A program made the translations under genes and the position numbers. A stretch of DNA of 64,000 nucleotides, taken from the NCBI RefSeq assembly GCF_051027545.1, contig NZ_CP194902.1, positions 3,658,001-3,722,000 on the forward strand, written 5' to 3'. The notes under the pieces were generated by a model. It did no database searches. It saw nothing but the letters and a program-made list of their open reading frames with translations, and had not been told where the DNA came from. This DNA comes from Methylocaldum sp002005105. GTDB lineage: Bacteria; Pseudomonadota; Gammaproteobacteria; Methylococcales; Methylococcaceae. How positions within the stretch are numbered: position 1 is the first letter of the stretch; every line of letters starts with the position of its first letter. Positions 15,887-25,289 of this stretch are shown here, piece by piece.

Positions 15887-16542
15887 AATTTCCGTATCCC
15901 TTCCGTAGAACTCGCGTTAAAATCTGCGGCTTCACCCGCCCGGACGACGCCTTGATAGCTGTTCAACTGGGCGCCGACGCCGTCGGTTTGGTTTTTTATC
16001 CGCCAAGTCCACGAAATCTCGACGTCGAGACGGCGCAAAGCATCGTGTCTGCTTTGCCGCCATTCGCCACGGTGGTCGGGTTGTTCGTCGATGAAGACGA
16101 GGTTGTCGTCCGCGAGATTTTGCAACAGGTACGTATCGATCTGATTCAGTTTCACGGTGATGAAAGCCCGGATTACTGCCGCCGTTTCGGAAAACCCTAT
16201 ATCAAGGCCGTAAGGATGCGGTCGGAAACAGATCTGACGACAATTGTGGACACTTATCCGGATGCTGCAGGTTTTCTGTTGGACGCATGGCATTCGGATG
16301 CCAAGGGGGGGACCGGGCATCGCTTCGACTGGGACTTGATTCCGAAGGAACTCCGCCGATCGGTGATCTTGGCCGGAGGGCTTGCTCCTGATAACGTCGT
16401 GGAAGCCTTGCGGACGGTGCAGCCTTATGCCGTCGACGTATCCAGCGGTGTAGAAGCAGGCAAGGGCATCAAGGATGCCGATAAAATGGCGGCGTTTCTA
16501 GAACAGGTACACGAATATGACCATAGAGTACACATCGACTGA
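15883..16542 (+). CDS. trpF: Phosphoribosylanthranilate isomerase
   Basis: Third step of tryptophan synthesis from chorismate, a TIM barrel. The family pattern VKICGFTRPDDA is at the N-terminus, and the phosphate-binding loops VILAGGLAPDNV and VDVSSGVEAGKGIKD near the C-terminus. The GTG at 15883 overlaps the truA stop (GTGA) and gives 219 residues, the usual size; the frame is open further upstream but only inside truA. It is a stand-alone trpF, not fused to trpC. The 3' end overlaps the trpB start by 26 bp. Confidence 0.95.
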   Translation: MKFPYPFRRTRVKICGFTRPDDALIAVQLGADAVGLVFYPPSPRNLDVETAQSIVSALPPFATVVGLFVDEDEVVVREILQQVRIDLIQFHGDESPDYCRRFGKPYIKAVRMRSETDLTTIVDTYPDAAGFLLDAWHSDAKGGTGHRFDWDLIPKELRRSVILAGGLAPDNVVEALRTVQPYAVDVSSGVEAGKGIKDADKMAAFLEQVHEYDHRVHID

Positions 16543-17737
16543 ATCGTACAACCTGCCCGACGAGCGGGGCCACTTCGGGCCCTATGGCGGCGTATTCGTT
16601 GCCGAAACCTTGATGTATCCGATTCAGGAGTTGAGGGACGCGTATTATCGCTACATGAAAGATCCCGAGTTCCTTGCGGAATTAGATTACGATCTCAAGC
16701 ATTACGTGGGGCGCCCTTCGCCGATCTATTACGCGGAGCGCCTTAGTTCAATGCTGGGTGGCGCGCAAGTTTTCTTCAAACGCGAGGATCTCAATCACAC
16801 CGGTGCCCATAAGGTCAACAATACCGTAGGACAAGCTTTGCTCGCCAAACGTATGGGCAAACAGCGCGTTATAGCCGAGACCGGCGCCGGACAGCACGGC
16901 GTGGCTACCGCTACAGTCGCCGCCCGCTTGGGAATGGAGTGCGTGGTTTATATGGGGGCTGTCGACGTCGAGCGCCAGGCCCTCAATGTGTTCCGCATGA
17001 AGTTGCTCGGCGCGACCGTGGTGCCGGTGGAATCCGGTTCGAAAACCCTAAAGGACGCGCTCAACGAGGCCATGCGCGATTGGGTTACGAATGTGGACAA
17101 TACCTTTTATATCATCGGCACAGTGGCCGGTCCTCATCCTTATCCGGCCATGGTTCGCGATTTTCAGGCGGTCATAGGCCGCGAAGCCAGACAGCAGATG
17201 AAGGAACTCACCGGTAGCTTGCCGGACGCGCTGGTAGCTTGCGTCGGAGGCGGTTCGAACGCCATAGGCCTGTTCTATCCCTTCATAGACGAACACGGCG
17301 TATCGATGTACGGTGTCGAGGCGGCGGGCGAGGGCATTGCGACCGGTCGCCACTCGGCTCCTCTGAGCGCCGGCAAACCAGGCGTTCTGCACGGCAATCG
17401 CACCTATCTCATGGAGGACGAGGATGGCGAGATCATCGAAACCCATTCGATTTCAGCCGGCCTCGATTACCCCGGCGTGGGTCCGGAGCATTCCTGGTTA
17501 AAGGACAGCGGTCGGGCCGCATACGTCAGCATCACCGATGACGAGGCGATGGAGGCCTTTCACACGCTGACCCGGATCGAAGGCATCATTCCGGCGCTGG
17601 AATCCAGCCACGCCGTGGCTTACGCCATGAAGCTCGCGCCCACCATGAGCAAGGATCAAAAAATCCTGGTCAACCTATCGGGACGCGGGGACAAAGACAT
17701 CAACACCATTGCAAGGCGCGAAGGAATTACCCTGTGA
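16517..17737 (+). CDS. trpB: Tryptophan synthase beta chain
   Basis: PLP enzyme that condenses indole with serine in the alpha2-beta2 complex. It has 406 residues. The PLP lysine lies in NHTGAHKVNN, and the glycine-rich phosphate loop is CVGGGSNAIG. The start overlaps the end of trpF by 26 bp and its stop overlaps the GTG of trpA by 4 bp, so trpFBA is tightly coupled. Confidence 0.98.
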   Translation: MTIEYTSTESYNLPDERGHFGPYGGVFVAETLMYPIQELRDAYYRYMKDPEFLAELDYDLKHYVGRPSPIYYAERLSSMLGGAQVFFKREDLNHTGAHKVNNTVGQALLAKRMGKQRVIAETGAGQHGVATATVAARLGMECVVYMGAVDVERQALNVFRMKLLGATVVPVESGSKTLKDALNEAMRDWVTNVDNTFYIIGTVAGPHPYPAMVRDFQAVIGREARQQMKELTGSLPDALVACVGGGSNAIGLFYPFIDEHGVSMYGVEAAGEGIATGRHSAPLSAGKPGVLHGNRTYLMEDEDGEIIETHSISAGLDYPGVGPEHSWLKDSGRAAYVSITDDEAMEAFHTLTRIEGIIPALESSHAVAYAMKLAPTMSKDQKILVNLSGRGDKDINTIARREGITL

Positions 17738-18543
17738 GCCGTTTGACCGCCAAGTTCCAGACTTTAAAACAAGCCAACCGGAAAGCTCTCATTCCTTTCA
17801 TCACGGCGGGCGATCCCCATCCGGATTTCACGGTTCCGGCGATGCACGCGATGGTGGAGGCCGGGGCCGACATCATCGAACTGGGCGTGCCTTTCTCCGA
17901 TCCGATGGCGGATGGTCCGGTCATCCAAAAGGCCAGCGAGCGAGCTCTTCTGCACAAGATGAGCCTGCGCCGCGTGCTGGACATGGTGGAAAAGTTCCGT
18001 TCGAACGATAGCGAGACTCCTGTCGTTCTCATGGGGTATCTCAACCCGGTCGAGTGCATGGGGTACCGCGCGTTCGTCGACAGGGCCAGGAGCGCTGGCG
18101 TCGACGGCGTTCTTACCGTGGACATGCCTCCCGAAGAATCGTCCGACCTGTTGTCGCTTTTGGAGCAAGCCGGTATCGATCCGATCTTTTTGCTCGCCCC
18201 CAACAGTACCGATGAGCGGATACGCAAGATGGGCCAGTTGGGGCGGGGCTATTTGTATTACGTCTCTCTGAAAGGTGTCACCGGCGCCTCGCATTTGGAT
18301 TTGAGCGATGTCGAGCGTAAGCTTTCCGAAATTCGCGCGCTAACGGATCTGCCGCTGGGCGTCGGGTTCGGCGTCAAGAACGCCGAGATCGCGGCCACGA
18401 TCTCCAAATTTGCCGACGCGGTGGTAGTGGGCAGTGCGCTGGTCGAGAAAATCGAGGTTGCACGGGGCGACTCCGGGCGAGCGCTCAACGATATCGTCGA
18501 TCTGTTGAAATCCATGCGTACCGCGATGGACGCATCTTTTTAG
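17734..18543 (+). CDS. trpA: Tryptophan synthase alpha chain
   Basis: Cleaves indole-3-glycerol phosphate and channels indole to TrpB. The TIM barrel has 269 residues, with the catalytic glutamate in ADIIELGVPFSDPMADG followed by its aspartate region, and the phosphate loop GVGFGVKN. The GTG start overlaps the trpB stop. It is followed by accD after 14 bp, the conserved gammaproteobacterial order. Confidence 0.98.
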   Translation: MSRLTAKFQTLKQANRKALIPFITAGDPHPDFTVPAMHAMVEAGADIIELGVPFSDPMADGPVIQKASERALLHKMSLRRVLDMVEKFRSNDSETPVVLMGYLNPVECMGYRAFVDRARSAGVDGVLTVDMPPEESSDLLSLLEQAGIDPIFLLAPNSTDERIRKMGQLGRGYLYYVSLKGVTGASHLDLSDVERKLSEIRALTDLPLGVGFGVKNAEIAATISKFADAVVVGSALVEKIEVARGDSGRALNDIVDLLKSMRTAMDASF

Positions 18544-18557
18544 CGAGAGTCATCACC

Positions 18558-19523
18558 TTGAGCTGGTTTCACAAATTAGTACCTTCGAAAATCCGCACGG
18601 AAGCGTCTACGAAAAGCGCGATCCCCGAAGGCTTGTGGAGCAAATGTCCGGCCTGCAACGCAATTCTGTACCGGTCGGAAGTCGAACGGAATCTGGAGGT
18701 TTGCCCGAAGTGCGGCCATCACATGCGCATCAGCGGGCGCAAGCGCCTGCATCTGTTTCTCGACCCCGGCAATCGCCTGGAAATCGGCGAAGGACTTACG
18801 CCCGTCGATCCGCTTAAGTTCAAAGACAGCAAGAAGTACAAGGATCGCTTGGTTCAGGCGCAAAAAGCCACCGGCGAAAAGGACGCGCTGATCGTCGTCG
18901 CCGGTCAGCTCCAAGGCCGGCCATTAGTCGCTGCCGCATTCAATTTCGAATTCATGGGCGGTTCCATGGGGTCGGTCGTGGGAGAGCGCTTCGTGCGGGG
19001 CGTCAATCACTGCCTGGAGCAGGGAATTCCATTGGTCGTCTTCAGCGCCAGCGGCGGCGCCCGTATGCAGGAATCCTTGTTGTCCCTGTTTCAAATGGCG
19101 AAAACCAGCGCTGCCTTGGCGCGGTTGGCCGATGCGGGCATTCCTTTCATTTCCGTGATGACCGATCCGACGATGGGAGGCGTATCAGCCAGTTTGGCCA
19201 TGCTGGGCGACATCAACATCGGTGAGCCGGGCGCTCTGATCGGGTTTGCGGGACCGCGCGTGATCGAACAGACGGTCCGCGAAAAACTGCCGGAAGGATT
19301 TCAGAGAAGCGAGTTTTTGCTCAATCACGGCGCTCTGGACATGATCGTCGATCGTCGGGAGATGCGCGAAAAAATCGCGTCCCTGTTGTCGATACTGGCC
19401 TTTGAAAAGCCGGCTGCCGCCAGTATCGAGGCGGTCGTCGTCGAAAAGCGCGTCGAAAGACCCGAAATGCTTGCCGCGGCTTATACCTCTCTTTCTGCCG
19501 AAGAACTTACGGGCAACGAATAG
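18558..19523 (+). CDS. accD: Acetyl-CoA carboxylase carboxyltransferase subunit beta
   Basis: Half of the carboxyltransferase that makes malonyl-CoA for fatty acid synthesis. It has 321 residues. The N-terminal zinc ribbon (CPACN and CPKCG, about residues 32-54) also lets E. coli AccD bind its own mRNA. The crotonase-like core has the oxyanion patterns FSASGGARMQE and DPTMGGVSAS. The start is TTG, chosen because the encoded MSWFHKLVPSKI aligns with the conserved N-terminus; this may keep expression low. Confidence 0.97.
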   Translation: MSWFHKLVPSKIRTEASTKSAIPEGLWSKCPACNAILYRSEVERNLEVCPKCGHHMRISGRKRLHLFLDPGNRLEIGEGLTPVDPLKFKDSKKYKDRLVQAQKATGEKDALIVVAGQLQGRPLVAAAFNFEFMGGSMGSVVGERFVRGVNHCLEQGIPLVVFSASGGARMQESLLSLFQMAKTSAALARLADAGIPFISVMTDPTMGGVSASLAMLGDINIGEPGALIGFAGPRVIEQTVREKLPEGFQRSEFLLNHGALDMIVDRREMREKIASLLSILAFEKPAAASIEAVVVEKRVERPEMLAAAYTSLSAEELTGNE

Positions 19524-19526
19524 TTC

Positions 19527-20789
19527 ATGCGTTTCAAAACGCTGGCTGATTGGCTGGCCTGGCAGGAGACCCTGCACCCGAAGTCTATCGACCTCGGCTT
19601 GTCCCGCGTCAAAATGGTCCATGGACGGCTTGGTCGTCGCGAAAAGCCGCCTTTCACCATCACCGTCGGCGGCACAAACGGAAAAGGCTCATGTGTAGCG
19701 ATGTTGGACGCGATTTTATGCCAGGAGGGCTACCGGGTCGGCACATATACGTCGCCGCATCTTCTACGCTATAACGAGCGAATCCGTATTGACGGGGAAC
19801 CCGTCAGCGACGACCGGATTTGCGACGCGTTCGAGCGTATTGAACGGGTGCGCGACGAGACGACTCTCAGTTTCTTCGAGTTCGGCACCTTAGCGGCGCT
19901 CGATATCTTCGCTACCGCCGATCTGGACGTACAAGTGCTCGAAGTCGGTTTGGGCGGTCGTCTGGACGCCGTCAATATCATCGACGCGGATGCGGCCCTG
20001 ATTGCCAGCATCGACCTCGATCACCAGGATTGGTTGGGTGAAACCCGCACGGCCATAGGGCTGGAGAAAGCCGGTATTTTTCGACCCGGCAGACCCGCGG
20101 TCATCGGAGACAGCGATGTGCCGGAGGCCGTGGTCCGATATGCCGAGGAGGGTGGCGTGCCGCTTTCGTATGCGGGGCGGCATTTTATGTATGAGGTGTC
20201 CGGCGACGGATGGAACTGGCTGGGGCGAAACACCCAGCTGGCCGATTTGCCGTTTCCGGCGCTCCAAGGTAGTCACCAATTGATCAATGCGTCGGCTGTG
20301 TTGGAAGTCTTGCAGAGGATCGAAACCCACATGCCCGTATCAGCGGCGGCCGTTCGGAATGGGTTGAGAAATGTCACTTTGGCCGGACGGTTTCAGTACA
20401 TCCCTGGAAGTGTTCCTGTATTATTGGACGTGGCGCACAATCCTCAGGCGGTGAGGGTATTGGCGGAATATCTGGGCTCCCGGTTTGGCGGGAAAACCAT
20501 ACATGCAGTCTTCGCCGTTATGCGCGACAAGGACGTTCTCGGGATTATCACTAACATAAAAGACCTGGTCGAGCATTGGTATTTGGCTCCCCTCAAAATG
20601 CCCCGGGCAGCGACTGCCGATCAACTTTTAGCTATTTTCGACAGTCTTGGCGTTTCAGCAGTCCGGTCTGGGTTCGCCGATGCTGCAGCGGCATTCGGTG
20701 CCGCCAAACAGGACGCGGAAAACGATCACCTCGTGCTCGTGTTTGGCTCATTCTTTCTAGTTTCCGAGTATTTGGCTCAAATGAGCTGA
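19527..20789 (+). CDS. folC: Dihydrofolate synthase / folylpolyglutamate synthase
   Basis: Adds glutamate to dihydropteroate and to folates. The protein has 420 residues with the Mur-ligase-type ATP loop TVGGTNGKGSC and the C-terminal domain starting near DVAHNPQAVR. Its product is relevant here because C1 units pass through tetrahydrofolate (mtdA, fchA). It begins 3 bp after accD and is followed by the SPOR gene after 13 bp. Confidence 0.97.
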   Translation: MRFKTLADWLAWQETLHPKSIDLGLSRVKMVHGRLGRREKPPFTITVGGTNGKGSCVAMLDAILCQEGYRVGTYTSPHLLRYNERIRIDGEPVSDDRICDAFERIERVRDETTLSFFEFGTLAALDIFATADLDVQVLEVGLGGRLDAVNIIDADAALIASIDLDHQDWLGETRTAIGLEKAGIFRPGRPAVIGDSDVPEAVVRYAEEGGVPLSYAGRHFMYEVSGDGWNWLGRNTQLADLPFPALQGSHQLINASAVLEVLQRIETHMPVSAAAVRNGLRNVTLAGRFQYIPGSVPVLLDVAHNPQAVRVLAEYLGSRFGGKTIHAVFAVMRDKDVLGIITNIKDLVEHWYLAPLKMPRAATADQLLAIFDSLGVSAVRSGFADAAAAFGAAKQDAENDHLVLVFGSFFLVSEYLAQMS

Positions 20790-20802
20790 GTCCGAGGTAT
20801 TC

Positions 20803-21897
20803 ATGGATCAGCAACTGAAACAACGTCTCATCGGCGCTATCATCATTGTTTCTCTGGTAGTTATTTTCGTGCCCATGCTGTTCGAGGAACGGCAGGACGA
20901 TCTAAGCGCTGCCGGCTCCGGCGAGATTCCGGCACTTCCCAAAGAGGTCGAAGCCAAGGCCATCGAGCTGCCGAACTCGGCAGCCGATGTTGCTCCGTCG
21001 GAGGAGAGCGAAAGCACTAGTACGGGTTATCGGATAATCCCCTTGACCGATGGCGATTCGACCGCCGCGGAAAGCGAGCAGTCCGCTTCTGCCGAGTCCG
21101 GCGAAAAGCCCGAAAATCGGGCGGCTTCTATAGCGGATAGTGAACCGACGGTTGCCGATGAGGATGTTTTGAAAGCCACGGGCGATGCGCAAACTAGTCG
21201 CGCAGCCGATCCCGCTGAATCGGACAAAGCGCAAGTGGCTAAAACCGATGAACCGGCAAAAGCCGCCGGAGTTAGCAAATCAAAACAGGCTCTCGCCAGA
21301 AAAAGCAAACTCGAGCCGACAACCCTGACGGTCAATTCGGAAGAGGGCGCCGTTGATACGATGCCGCCGGACCAGCCCGCCGCACTGCCTAAGGCGAAAC
21401 CAAAAGCCCCGCCCGCGAAACCGATCGAAAAAGGATCGAAGAAGTCCGAGACGACAAGAGCTGCCGAATCGGCTAAATCTGCGTCGTCTCCGGTGAGTCC
21501 CCAAAAACCGGCGCAGATCAAGCCTTCATTGGATAATTCGAAGGCGGCACCGTCCGAAGCGGTTTCAAAAGCTCCTGAAATCCCATCGAAACCAGCCGTT
21601 GGAGGTGGGGGAGCGAAGCTTCCTGAGCCGCCAATTCCTGCACCGGAGGCATCCGATGACTTGGCGGCATGGGTAGTCCAAACCGGTAGTTTTACCACCG
21701 AGGGCAATGCGCGGTCACTGGCCGATAAGCTGCGAAAATCGAACTTTCCCGCATTTGTGGAGGTCGTTAACAACGCCGGAACCTCAGTCTACCGCGTTCA
21801 GGTAGGTCCCGAGTTGAACCGGACACGGGCAGAGCAGATACAGAAGCAGATTGAGAATACTATCGGTATCAAGGGTATCGTGGTTCCGCATCCGTGA
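20803..21897 (+). CDS. dedD: SPOR-domain cell division protein, DedD-like
   Basis: Inner-membrane protein with one N-terminal transmembrane helix (about 8-26), a long linker rich in Ala, Pro, Ser, Lys and Glu (about 40-285), and a C-terminal SPOR domain (about 288-362, starting AAWVVQTGSFTTEGNARSLADK) that binds denuded peptidoglycan at the septum. It has 364 residues, well over the 220 of E. coli DedD, and the excess is all in the linker. It sits between folC and cvpA, as in E. coli. Confidence 0.9.
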   Translation: MDQQLKQRLIGAIIIVSLVVIFVPMLFEERQDDLSAAGSGEIPALPKEVEAKAIELPNSAADVAPSEESESTSTGYRIIPLTDGDSTAAESEQSASAESGEKPENRAASIADSEPTVADEDVLKATGDAQTSRAADPAESDKAQVAKTDEPAKAAGVSKSKQALARKSKLEPTTLTVNSEEGAVDTMPPDQPAALPKAKPKAPPAKPIEKGSKKSETTRAAESAKSASSPVSPQKPAQIKPSLDNSKAAPSEAVSKAPEIPSKPAVGGGGAKLPEPPIPAPEASDDLAAWVVQTGSFTTEGNARSLADKLRKSNFPAFVEVVNNAGTSVYRVQVGPELNRTRAEQIQKQIENTIGIKGIVVPHP

Positions 21898-21975
21898 TCG
21901 CTGGCATTCCCGGATACCGGATTTCTGACCAGACGATTATCAATACGACAGTGCTATCGTCGGCGAGAGTACGAC

Positions 21976-22476
21976 ATGTCTAATCTGGTTTGGGTCGATT
22001 ATTGTATTGCCGGAATCATTGGTTTATCAGCCTTCATCGGGCTGTTGCGCGGTCTTATTCGCGAAGTGTTTTCACTCTGTGCATGGGTTGCGGCAGCGTG
22101 GATCGGGTTGCAATTCAGCCGTGATTTTTCGGTTTATCTCGATTCCGTCATTTCCCTTCCCTCCGCCCGGATGGCTGCATCGTTTGGGATACTCTTTTTA
22201 GCCAGTTTGATATTGGCCAGCCTGGTTACTTTTTTGCTGCACATGCTGGTGAAAAGTACCGGGTTGACGGGGACCGATCGTCTTGCCGGAATGGTATTCG
22301 GTATCGGCCGCGGAGTCGTCATCGTTTCAGTGCTGGTTCTTTTGGCCGGAGCGACACCTCTTCCGGCAGACCCTTGGTGGAAAGAATCTGCCTTGATTCC
22401 GCCATTTCAGTCGTTAGCTTTATGGCTTCGCGACCAACTTCCGTCGGACTTCGGCAGTTATGTCAAGTTTCGATGA
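21976..22476 (+). CDS. cvpA: CvpA family inner-membrane protein
   Basis: A small polytopic protein of 166 residues with about four hydrophobic segments, starting VWVDYCIAGIIGLSAFIGLLRG-like (the N-terminal family pattern D-x6-G-x6-G-x2-RG). In E. coli it is needed for colicin V production and helps bile resistance; its molecular role is unclear. It precedes purF by 26 bp, the classic cvpA-purF pair. Confidence 0.93.
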   Translation: MSNLVWVDYCIAGIIGLSAFIGLLRGLIREVFSLCAWVAAAWIGLQFSRDFSVYLDSVISLPSARMAASFGILFLASLILASLVTFLLHMLVKSTGLTGTDRLAGMVFGIGRGVVIVSVLVLLAGATPLPADPWWKESALIPPFQSLALWLRDQLPSDFGSYVKFR

Positions 22477-22502
22477 TTTTTCATTGTTAAGTGAGTTGAC
22501 CT

Positions 22503-24011
22503 ATGTGTGGTATTGCCGGCATCGTTTCCAGTGACGAAGTCAATCAGGAGCTGTATGAAGCCCTGACCGTATTGCAGCATCGGGGACAGGATGCCGCGGG
22601 TATCGTCACCTGCGAACACGATCGCTTTAACTTGCGCAAGGACAGCGGTTTGGTACGGGACGTATTTCATACTCGCCACATGGTGAACCTCAGGGGAAAG
22701 ATGGGCATCGCCCACGTCCGTTATCCCACCGCCGGTTGCACGAGCTCGGCCGAAGCCCAGCCGTTTTACGTCAATTCTCCTTACGGCATCAGTCTGGCGC
22801 ATAACGGTAATCTGACCAATGCCGAGGTGCTGAAGGAAGATCTGTTCGCCCAAGATCAACGACACATCAACACCGATTCCGACTCCGAGGTTCTCCTTAA
22901 CGTCTTTGCTCATGAACTCCAGGAACTGGGGAAACTTCGGGTCGGCCCCGAAGATGTGTTCCGTGCCGTGGCGGCCGTACACCAGCGCTGCCGGGGCGCT
23001 TACTCGGTGGTGGCGATGATCACCGGTTTCGGTATCATCGGTTTCCGGGACCCTTACGGCATTCGCCCCTTGGTGTTCGGCGAACGCAAGACCGCCAAGG
23101 GCACCGACTACATGATCGCATCGGAGAGCGTCGCCCTGGACGTGTTGGGATTCAAGCTGATTAGGGATGTGCAGCCTGGCGAGGCCGTGATCATCGAAAA
23201 GAACGGTACGCTACATACGCGTCGATGCGCCGAAAAAGTGCTTTATTCGCCGTGCATATTCGAATTCGTTTACTTCGCGCGTCCCGACTCCATCATCGAC
23301 AATATCTCGGTCTACAAGGCCCGGCTTCGCATGGGCGATAAACTGGCCGAGAAAATTATGCGGCTGCGCCCGGATCACGACATCGATGTCGTGATCCCCA
23401 TTCCGGATACGAGCCGGACTGCGGCGTTGCAGCTCGCCAACCGGTTAGGCGTGAAATACCGGGAGGGCTTTATCAAGAATCGCTACATCGGACGTACGTT
23501 CATCATGCCCGGACAACAGCTTCGCAAGAAGTCGGTCAGACAGAAACTGAACGCGATCGACCTCGAATTCAAGGACAAGAACGTTTTGCTGGTCGACGAT
23601 TCAATCGTCCGAGGCACTACGTCCATGCAAATCATTCAAATGGCGCGGGATGCCGGAGCGCGCAAAGTTTACTTCGCGTCCGCGTCTCCGCCGGTACGCT
23701 ATCCTAATGTATACGGCATCGACATGCCTGCGGCGCATGAATTGATCGCCCATGGGCGCAGCGAACAGGAGGTGCAGGATGAGCTTGGCGCGGATTGGTT
23801 GATTTATCAGGACTTGAGCGATTTGATCGAGGCCGTGCAGAGAGGAAATCCTTCCATCGGGCGGTTTGACACATCGTGTTTCAACGATGACTATGTCACC
23901 GGGGATATCAATCAGGAATACCTCGATCGGCTCAGCAAGCACCGTAACGATCAGTCCAAGGCCAGACGCTCGGCCGATGGTTCGATCATCGAGTTGCACA
24001 ACGCGGGCTAG
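22503..24011 (+). CDS. purF: Amidophosphoribosyltransferase
   Basis: First committed step of purine synthesis (PRPP plus glutamine). It has 502 residues. The mature N-terminal nucleophile is Cys2 in MCGIAGIV, exposed after Met removal, so there is no propeptide. The PRPP-binding loop is VLLVDDSIVRGTT. It lacks the Fe-S cluster cysteines of the Bacillus type and resembles the E. coli type. It is followed by metZ, probably in the same transcript. Confidence 0.98.
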   Translation: MCGIAGIVSSDEVNQELYEALTVLQHRGQDAAGIVTCEHDRFNLRKDSGLVRDVFHTRHMVNLRGKMGIAHVRYPTAGCTSSAEAQPFYVNSPYGISLAHNGNLTNAEVLKEDLFAQDQRHINTDSDSEVLLNVFAHELQELGKLRVGPEDVFRAVAAVHQRCRGAYSVVAMITGFGIIGFRDPYGIRPLVFGERKTAKGTDYMIASESVALDVLGFKLIRDVQPGEAVIIEKNGTLHTRRCAEKVLYSPCIFEFVYFARPDSIIDNISVYKARLRMGDKLAEKIMRLRPDHDIDVVIPIPDTSRTAALQLANRLGVKYREGFIKNRYIGRTFIMPGQQLRKKSVRQKLNAIDLEFKDKNVLLVDDSIVRGTTSMQIIQMARDAGARKVYFASASPPVRYPNVYGIDMPAAHELIAHGRSEQEVQDELGADWLIYQDLSDLIEAVQRGNPSIGRFDTSCFNDDYVTGDINQEYLDRLSKHRNDQSKARRSADGSIIELHNAG

Positions 24012-24042
24012 TATCACGGACGCTTTTTGCGAGGTAGACCAC

Positions 24043-25227
24043 ATGACCGATTGGGAATGGCAGCAGTATGCCATCGAAACTCAGGCGATACGCGCCGGGC
24101 AGCGACGGACGTCCGAACAGGAACATTCCGATCCGATCTTTGCGACGTCCAGTTACGTGTTCGACAGCGCCGAGGATGCCGCCGCGAGGTTTTCCGGTAA
24201 GATTCCCGGCAATATCTATTCGCGCTTCACCAATCCCACCGTTCGAGCTTTCGAGGAACGGCTCGCCGCCCTGGAAAGCGGAGAACGCTGCATTGCGGTG
24301 GCTTCGGGAATGGCCGCTATCGCTACGACGGCCTTCGGATTGTTAAAGGCCGGAGACCATGTCGTGTGCTCCCGGAGCGTGTTCGGCAACACAGTTCTGC
24401 TGTTCCAGAATTACCTGAGCAAATTCGGCGTCACGACCACTTTCGTGGATATGACCGATTATGCGGCCTGGGAAACAGCCGTCAGGCCCGAAACGCGCTT
24501 TCTTTTTCTCGAGACTCCCTCAAATCCGCTGACCGAAATTGCGGATATTCATCGCATTGCAACGATAGCCAGGCAAAATGGGAGCCTTCTGGTGGTCGAT
24601 AACTGTTTCTGTACGCCCGCTTTGCAGAAGCCTCTGGATTTGGGAGCGGATATCGTCGTTCATTCGGCAACCAAGTACCTGGACGGGCAGGGGAGATGCG
24701 TCGGAGGCGCGATCGTTGGCCGGCAGGAGTTATTGGATAAGGAAATCTATCCCTTTCTAAGGACGGGTGGCCCTTCCATGAGTCCGTTCAATGCCTGGGT
24801 ATTTCTCAAGGGGCTGGAAACCTTGGCGATACGCATGCGCGCGCATAGCGAGAATGCCCTGAATCTTGCGGAGTGGCTGGAAGCCCAGTCTTGGGTCAAG
24901 CGCGTGTATTATCCGGGACTGCCGTCCCACCCCCAACATGAGTTAGCCGTGCGGCAACAATTTGCGGGCGGCGGCATCGTGAGTTTCGAGGTCGAAGGGG
25001 GCCGGGAAGGGGCCTGGAACCTGATCGACTCGACCCGCCTGCTATCCATCACTGCGAATCTAGGGGATGTCAAAACGACCATCACCCATCCCGCAACCAC
25101 GACTCATGGCAGGCTGAGCGAGAACGAACGTGCCGCTGCCGGTATCAGCGAGGGTTTGGTCCGTATCGCCGTGGGGCTTGAAAATATCGATGACATCAGG
25201 CGCGATTTGCTTCGCGCCTTTGCATAA
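24043..25227 (+). CDS. metZ: O-succinylhomoserine sulfhydrylase
   Basis: PLP enzyme that makes homocysteine directly from O-succinylhomoserine and sulfide. It has 394 residues from the ATG at 24043 (MTDWEWQQYAIETQAIRAG), preceded by GAGG. Upstream in-frame codons belong to the purF end. The PLP lysine is in SATKYLDGQGR, and the fold-type I pattern YSRFTNPTVRAFEERLAALE is clear. The purF-metZ neighbourhood is usual for MetZ rather than MetB or MetY. Confidence 0.95.
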   Translation: MTDWEWQQYAIETQAIRAGQRRTSEQEHSDPIFATSSYVFDSAEDAAARFSGKIPGNIYSRFTNPTVRAFEERLAALESGERCIAVASGMAAIATTAFGLLKAGDHVVCSRSVFGNTVLLFQNYLSKFGVTTTFVDMTDYAAWETAVRPETRFLFLETPSNPLTEIADIHRIATIARQNGSLLVVDNCFCTPALQKPLDLGADIVVHSATKYLDGQGRCVGGAIVGRQELLDKEIYPFLRTGGPSMSPFNAWVFLKGLETLAIRMRAHSENALNLAEWLEAQSWVKRVYYPGLPSHPQHELAVRQQFAGGGIVSFEVEGGREGAWNLIDSTRLLSITANLGDVKTTITHPATTTHGRLSENERAAAGISEGLVRIAVGLENIDDIRRDLLRAFA

Positions 25228-25289
25228 GATCGGATTGGTCGTATCGACCTCCGCGTGCAGAATCTCATTCGTAACAAAAAGGAACAGTC

